Shown here: one piece after another, positions 61,101 to 64,000 of the stretch | How positions within the stretch are numbered: the stretch's first letter is position 1 | How the letters are laid out: each line of letters opens with the position of its first letter | From: Bretschneidera sinensis | Taxonomy: Eukaryota > Streptophyta > Magnoliopsida > Brassicales > Akaniaceae | Assembly (NCBI GenBank): GCA_023935145.1 | Contig: CM043700.1 | Span: 142,658,828-142,722,827 of the forward strand | DNA: 64,000 nucleotides | Reading direction: 5' to 3' | Notes under the pieces: model-generated | Databases searched by the model: none | The model's input: the letters and a program-made list of their open reading frames with translations, nothing else | Told to the model about the DNA's origin: nothing | Program-made: the position numbers and the translations under genes

Positions 61101-62545
61101 TTGTGAAAATGGTTTACCAAAATACTTTTGGGCTGAAGCAGTAAATACTTCTTGCTATATCTTGAATAAAATTTTAATTAGGTCTATGCTTGACAAAACT
61201 CCATATGAATTATGGAAAGGTAGAAAACCTAATATCTCCTATTTTCGTACTTTTGGTTGTAAATGCTTCATCCTAAACAACAATAAAACTAACTTGGGTA
61301 AATTTGACTCTAAGACCGATGAAGGGATATTTTTAGGATATTCAACCTCTAGTAAGGCTTATAGAGTCTTCAACAAGAGAACTCTAGTGGTAGAAGAATT
61401 CGTACATGTAACTCTTGATGAGTCTAACCCAATTAGTAGTAGAGAAGTTTCTTTTAATGATGATGCAGATTTTATTCCAAGAACGAAAACACCTACTCCC
61501 ATTGTTGACCCAAATGAGAGTCCACCTCAAACAAATGAGGAGATGGAAACTCTCAAATTGGGCCAACCATCTACAAGCCAACAAGAAGATAGTCTTCCTA
61601 AAGATTGGAGGTATGTAAATTATCACCCCATTGATCAAGTGATTGGTGATCCTTCACAAGGGGTAAGAACTCATTCCTCTATTAGAAAAATTTGCAATTA
61701 TGTAGCTTATTTGTCTCAAATTGAACCTAAGACATTTATTGAAGCCGAAAAAGATAATGATTGGATAATTACTATGCAAGAAGAAATAAATCAATTTGAA
61801 AGAAACAATGTATGGAATCTAGTTCCTAGACCTAAGAATCATACAATAATTGGAACTAAATGGGTATTTAGAAATGAGATGGATGAAAATGGAATAGTAG
61901 CTAGAAACGAGGCTAGACTAGTTGCTAAGGGATATAATCAAGAAGAATGAATAGATTTTGATGAGACCTATGCTCCCGTAGCAAGATTAGAAGCTATTCG
62001 AATGTTGTTAGCCTTTGCATGCTTTAATAAGTTTAAATTATTTCAAATGAATGTAAAAAGTGCTTTCTTAAATGGCTTTATAGAATAAGAGGTTTGTGTT
62101 GAGCAACCTCTTGGATTTGAGAATCCTAGTCTTCCAAATCATGTCTACAAGCTTTCTAAAGCTCTATATGGGTTAAAGTAAGCTCCAAGAGCATGGTATG
62201 AAAGACTAAGTAAATTTTTTATTGACAATAACTTTGTAAGAGGTAAGATAGACACAACCCTCTTCACAAAAACTCACAAAATGACACTTTGCTATTTCAA
62301 ATATATGTTGATGATATTATATTTGGTGCTACTAATGAATCTATGTGTCAAGAGTTTGCTAAGTGCATGCAAGGTGAATTTGAAATGAGCATGATGGGAG
62401 AGCTTACCTACTTCCTTGAACTTTAAATCAAACAATTGAAAGGAGGTATCTTCATCAATCAATCAAAATACACTAAGGACCTACTAAAGAGGTTCGGGAT
62501 GGAAAGCTCAAAGCCACTTGGTACACATATGATACCGGATTTAAA
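58105..62545 (+). pseudogene. Copia gag-pol polyprotein, broken and truncated
   Basis: Gag starts at 58105 (MAANSYSEGHSYTRPLLFNG) and stops 35 codons later. The zinc knuckle CYGCKKPGHIKADC lies near 58970. The protease motif WYLDSGCSKHM is near 60175. The integrase zinc finger HRRLGHVN...CDACQMGK spans about 60570-60690, then its core (LLHMDLFGPIS) and QQNGVVERKNR. RT covers about 61740-62500, with IGTKWVFRNEMDENG, a stop, TYAPVARLEAIR, and YVDDIIFGATNES reachable only after a frameshift near 62280. At least ten stops interrupt it; many are TGG to TGA/TAG or CAA/CAG to TAA/TAG, as methyl-cytosine decay gives. RNase H is absent. Confidence 0.88.
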
Positions 62546-62593
62546 TAGAATTGAAGGAAACTAAACAAACAAACAACGAAATGAAAGATAGAA

Positions 62594-62716
62594 GTTCACC
62601 ACCCAAGAGATAACACCAAAGGGATATAGAATATCACCACCCAAAGGATTAACACAAGGGATACAGAACTATAGGAATTCACCACTCTAAGGATTATACC
62701 AAAGAGATACAGAATT
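62594..62716 (-). repeat. Three degenerate tandem units in the gypsy LTR
   Basis: TTCACCACCCAAGAGATAAC, ATCACCACCCAAAGGATTAA and TTCACCACTCTAAGGATTAT each continue with a CACCAAAGGGATATAGAA-type tail. Unit length varies from about 37 to 46 bp. Confidence 0.7.
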
Positions 62717-63250
62717 ACAAGAAGGAGAAAACTCTCTTCTAAAAGCCAAAGGCTGATTTCAATTTATAAACTCAAGTCTTTATAGAGCTTAAAACAACCC
62801 TCTAAGCTTAGGACAAGCAAGAAAACAAGGCATAAAACATGCAAGCAAACAATCCCTAAAACAAGGAAGGAGACAATCCCTAAAACATGCAGGGAATCAA
62901 GGAAAAGGCCAAAAGAAGAATACAATCCCGGAATTTCGGGAGGACCCAACTAGCAGAATTCAAACGGCCATATCTTCTTCCACACATCTCCAAATGGGCT
63001 GAAACTTGTTGGGTTGGAAAGATGACATCTTGAACTTCAATTTAGGCTTAAGAAAGTCTCAAAAAGCAGATCGTTTGGGCCTGTTATGATGGGCCTAAAT
63101 CTAATAGGTTGTTGCATCCAAATCTTCTTCCACTTTGGGCATGGACCTTGGACCTTGCACCTTGCTTAGTTGATAAGAGATTTTGTTATTTTTTGTTGGG
63201 CAGGCCCATGTTAGGTTGGACATACCCATTTCATGAGGCCTTATTTGTTA

Positions 63251-64000
63251 GGTTAAAGGTTTGTTGGACACACCTGTGTCAGACTCCCCCGGTTGATGAA
63301 GACTTGCCCCCAAGTCCACTGGGTCTTCTTGATCCTCAAAGTAAGGAGAAAGATCTGAGACATTAAAGGTTGTAGAAACTCCATAAGCACAAGGTAGCTC
63401 ATGCCCTCTCTAACAAGCCCCTTTTCTATCAACTCTTCAATTTGTCTCTGTAATACTTCATGCTCCTTAAGGTTCAATCGATAGGCTGGTTTGTTAGGCA
63501 ACACAAATCCTGGTACAAGATCAATGCAATGCTGCATATCTCTCATAAGTGGAAGGGCATGGGGAATTTCTTCTGGAACAACATCACTAAATTCCATGAG
63601 GAATGGAATCAAAGAAGGGGGGATTTCTGTTGGTTCTTTCTCTTCCCTTACCACAATTGCAAAGCCTTCACCATTCTCCATCAATGCTTTTTCAACCCCA
63701 GATTTGGTCGACAAATTAGTTCCCTCCCCAAAAGAAGGTTTAGGAACATGAACCATTTTCAATGGAACCAAAAGGACCTTAACTCCATCCTTTTCAAAAG
63801 AATAAGTATTTTTGAAACCTTCATGCTTAGTCTTTCTATCATACTGCCAAGGTCTACCAAGCAACAAATGATATGCATCCATAGGCACTATGTCACAAAC
63901 TACAGCATCTTTATAATTCTTGCCAATGGAAAATTCAACCAAGCATCTTTTATTTACCTTCACTTCATTGCCTTTGCGAAGCCACTGGAATTTGAAAGGT
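63251..64000 (-). pseudogene. Gypsy pol with the RT-RNase H-integrase core deleted
   Basis: Reading the minus strand leftward from 64000: the end of the aspartic protease (CDIVPMDAYHLLLGRPWQYD) comes first, then a linker and the RT entry motif (LPLMRDMQHCIDLVPG, LKEHEVLQRQIEELIEKGLV, REGMS). At about 63400 homology jumps to the conserved pol tail ELPCAYGVSTTFNVSDLSPY, which ends at a natural stop at 63251 (...SNKPLT). The tail is out of frame with the upstream part, so the long frame 63253-63963 reads nonsense after the junction. More than a thousand residues of a normal gypsy pol are missing. It cannot be autonomous. Confidence 0.8.

Larger units (their letters stand above)
56833..62551 (+). 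mobile_element. Ty1/copia LTR retrotransposon, 5' part, interrupted at its right end
   Basis: The 5' LTR (56833-58049) is followed by a tRNA primer site and a decayed gag-pol in Gag-protease-integrase-RT order, which defines Ty1/copia. The long gag with zinc knuckle followed by a coiled-coil region suggests the SIRE/Maximus group (inference). Homology ends within the reverse transcriptase at about 62545, where a gypsy element in opposite orientation begins. RNase H and the 3' LTR are not in the window and may lie beyond its right edge. Confidence 0.88.
62552..64000 (-). mobile_element. Ty3/gypsy LTR retrotransposon, deletion derivative, runs off the right edge
   Basis: The minus strand carries the protease-RT junction of a gypsy pol followed by the extreme pol C-terminus, then about 700 bp that look like the 3' LTR. 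A TATA-type box (CTATAAAG, minus strand, about 62777-62784) and a three-unit repeat in the presumed R-U5 part support this. It ends where copia homology stops, so it inserted into the copia element. The exact LTR limits are not fixed because the 5' LTR is not in the window. Confidence 0.7.

Overview
The window is nuclear DNA of a dicot-type flowering plant. The evidence is AT-rich sequence, spliced genes with GT-AG introns, plant-specific families (NAC, isoprenylated HMA proteins, class III peroxidase) and dense plant transposable elements. The species cannot be read from the sequence. I see no rRNA gene, tRNA gene, CRISPR array or bacterial-type operon.

Left part (1-22 kb): a probable promoter and leader of a minus-strand gene off the left edge; a hAT-like element (1233-2781) carrying a pentatricopeptide-repeat fragment; an intact four-exon 2-oxoglutarate/Fe(II) oxygenase gene (4049-6500); the decayed 3' end of a LINE (8037-9020); a foldback MITE (9126-9467); a full-length dead Mutator-like element with terminal inverted repeats and a 9-bp target duplication (11375-16872); and a nearly complete but mutated L1-type LINE (about 17000-21900).

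Middle part (22-44 kb): a six-exon NAC transcription factor with a C-terminal membrane anchor (22533-25836), a second hAT-like element (27178-28046), a five-exon HIPP-type metallochaperone with two HMA domains and a CaaX box (30330-32494), and a two-exon HMA-fold protein that has lost its CxxC metal site (36593-37623). The gaps are AT-rich and hold MITE-like inverted repeats. One MITE family has a copy in the HIPP gene's last intron and another just past the small HMA gene.

Right part (44-64 kb): a small possible gene at 44572; a five-exon gene for an uncharacterised 1221-residue plant protein with four internal repeats (47095-53013), followed by a 115-bp tandem duplication; a four-exon secretory class III peroxidase (54924-56477); a decayed Ty1/copia element with an identifiable 5' LTR and primer-binding site (from 56833), cut at about 62550 by an oppositely oriented Ty3/gypsy element that has lost its RT-RNase H-integrase core and runs off the right edge.

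The host genes look like independent plant loci rather than a pathway; only the two HMA genes suggest local relatedness. Exon models were built by hand. For the five main multi-exon genes and the small HMA gene, the joined exons keep one open frame to a natural stop, which is the main support for them. I found no convincing new biological system. The points best worth checking are the repeat protein, the HMA pair, the gene-fragment-carrying hAT element, the palindromic copia LTR and the deleted gypsy element.
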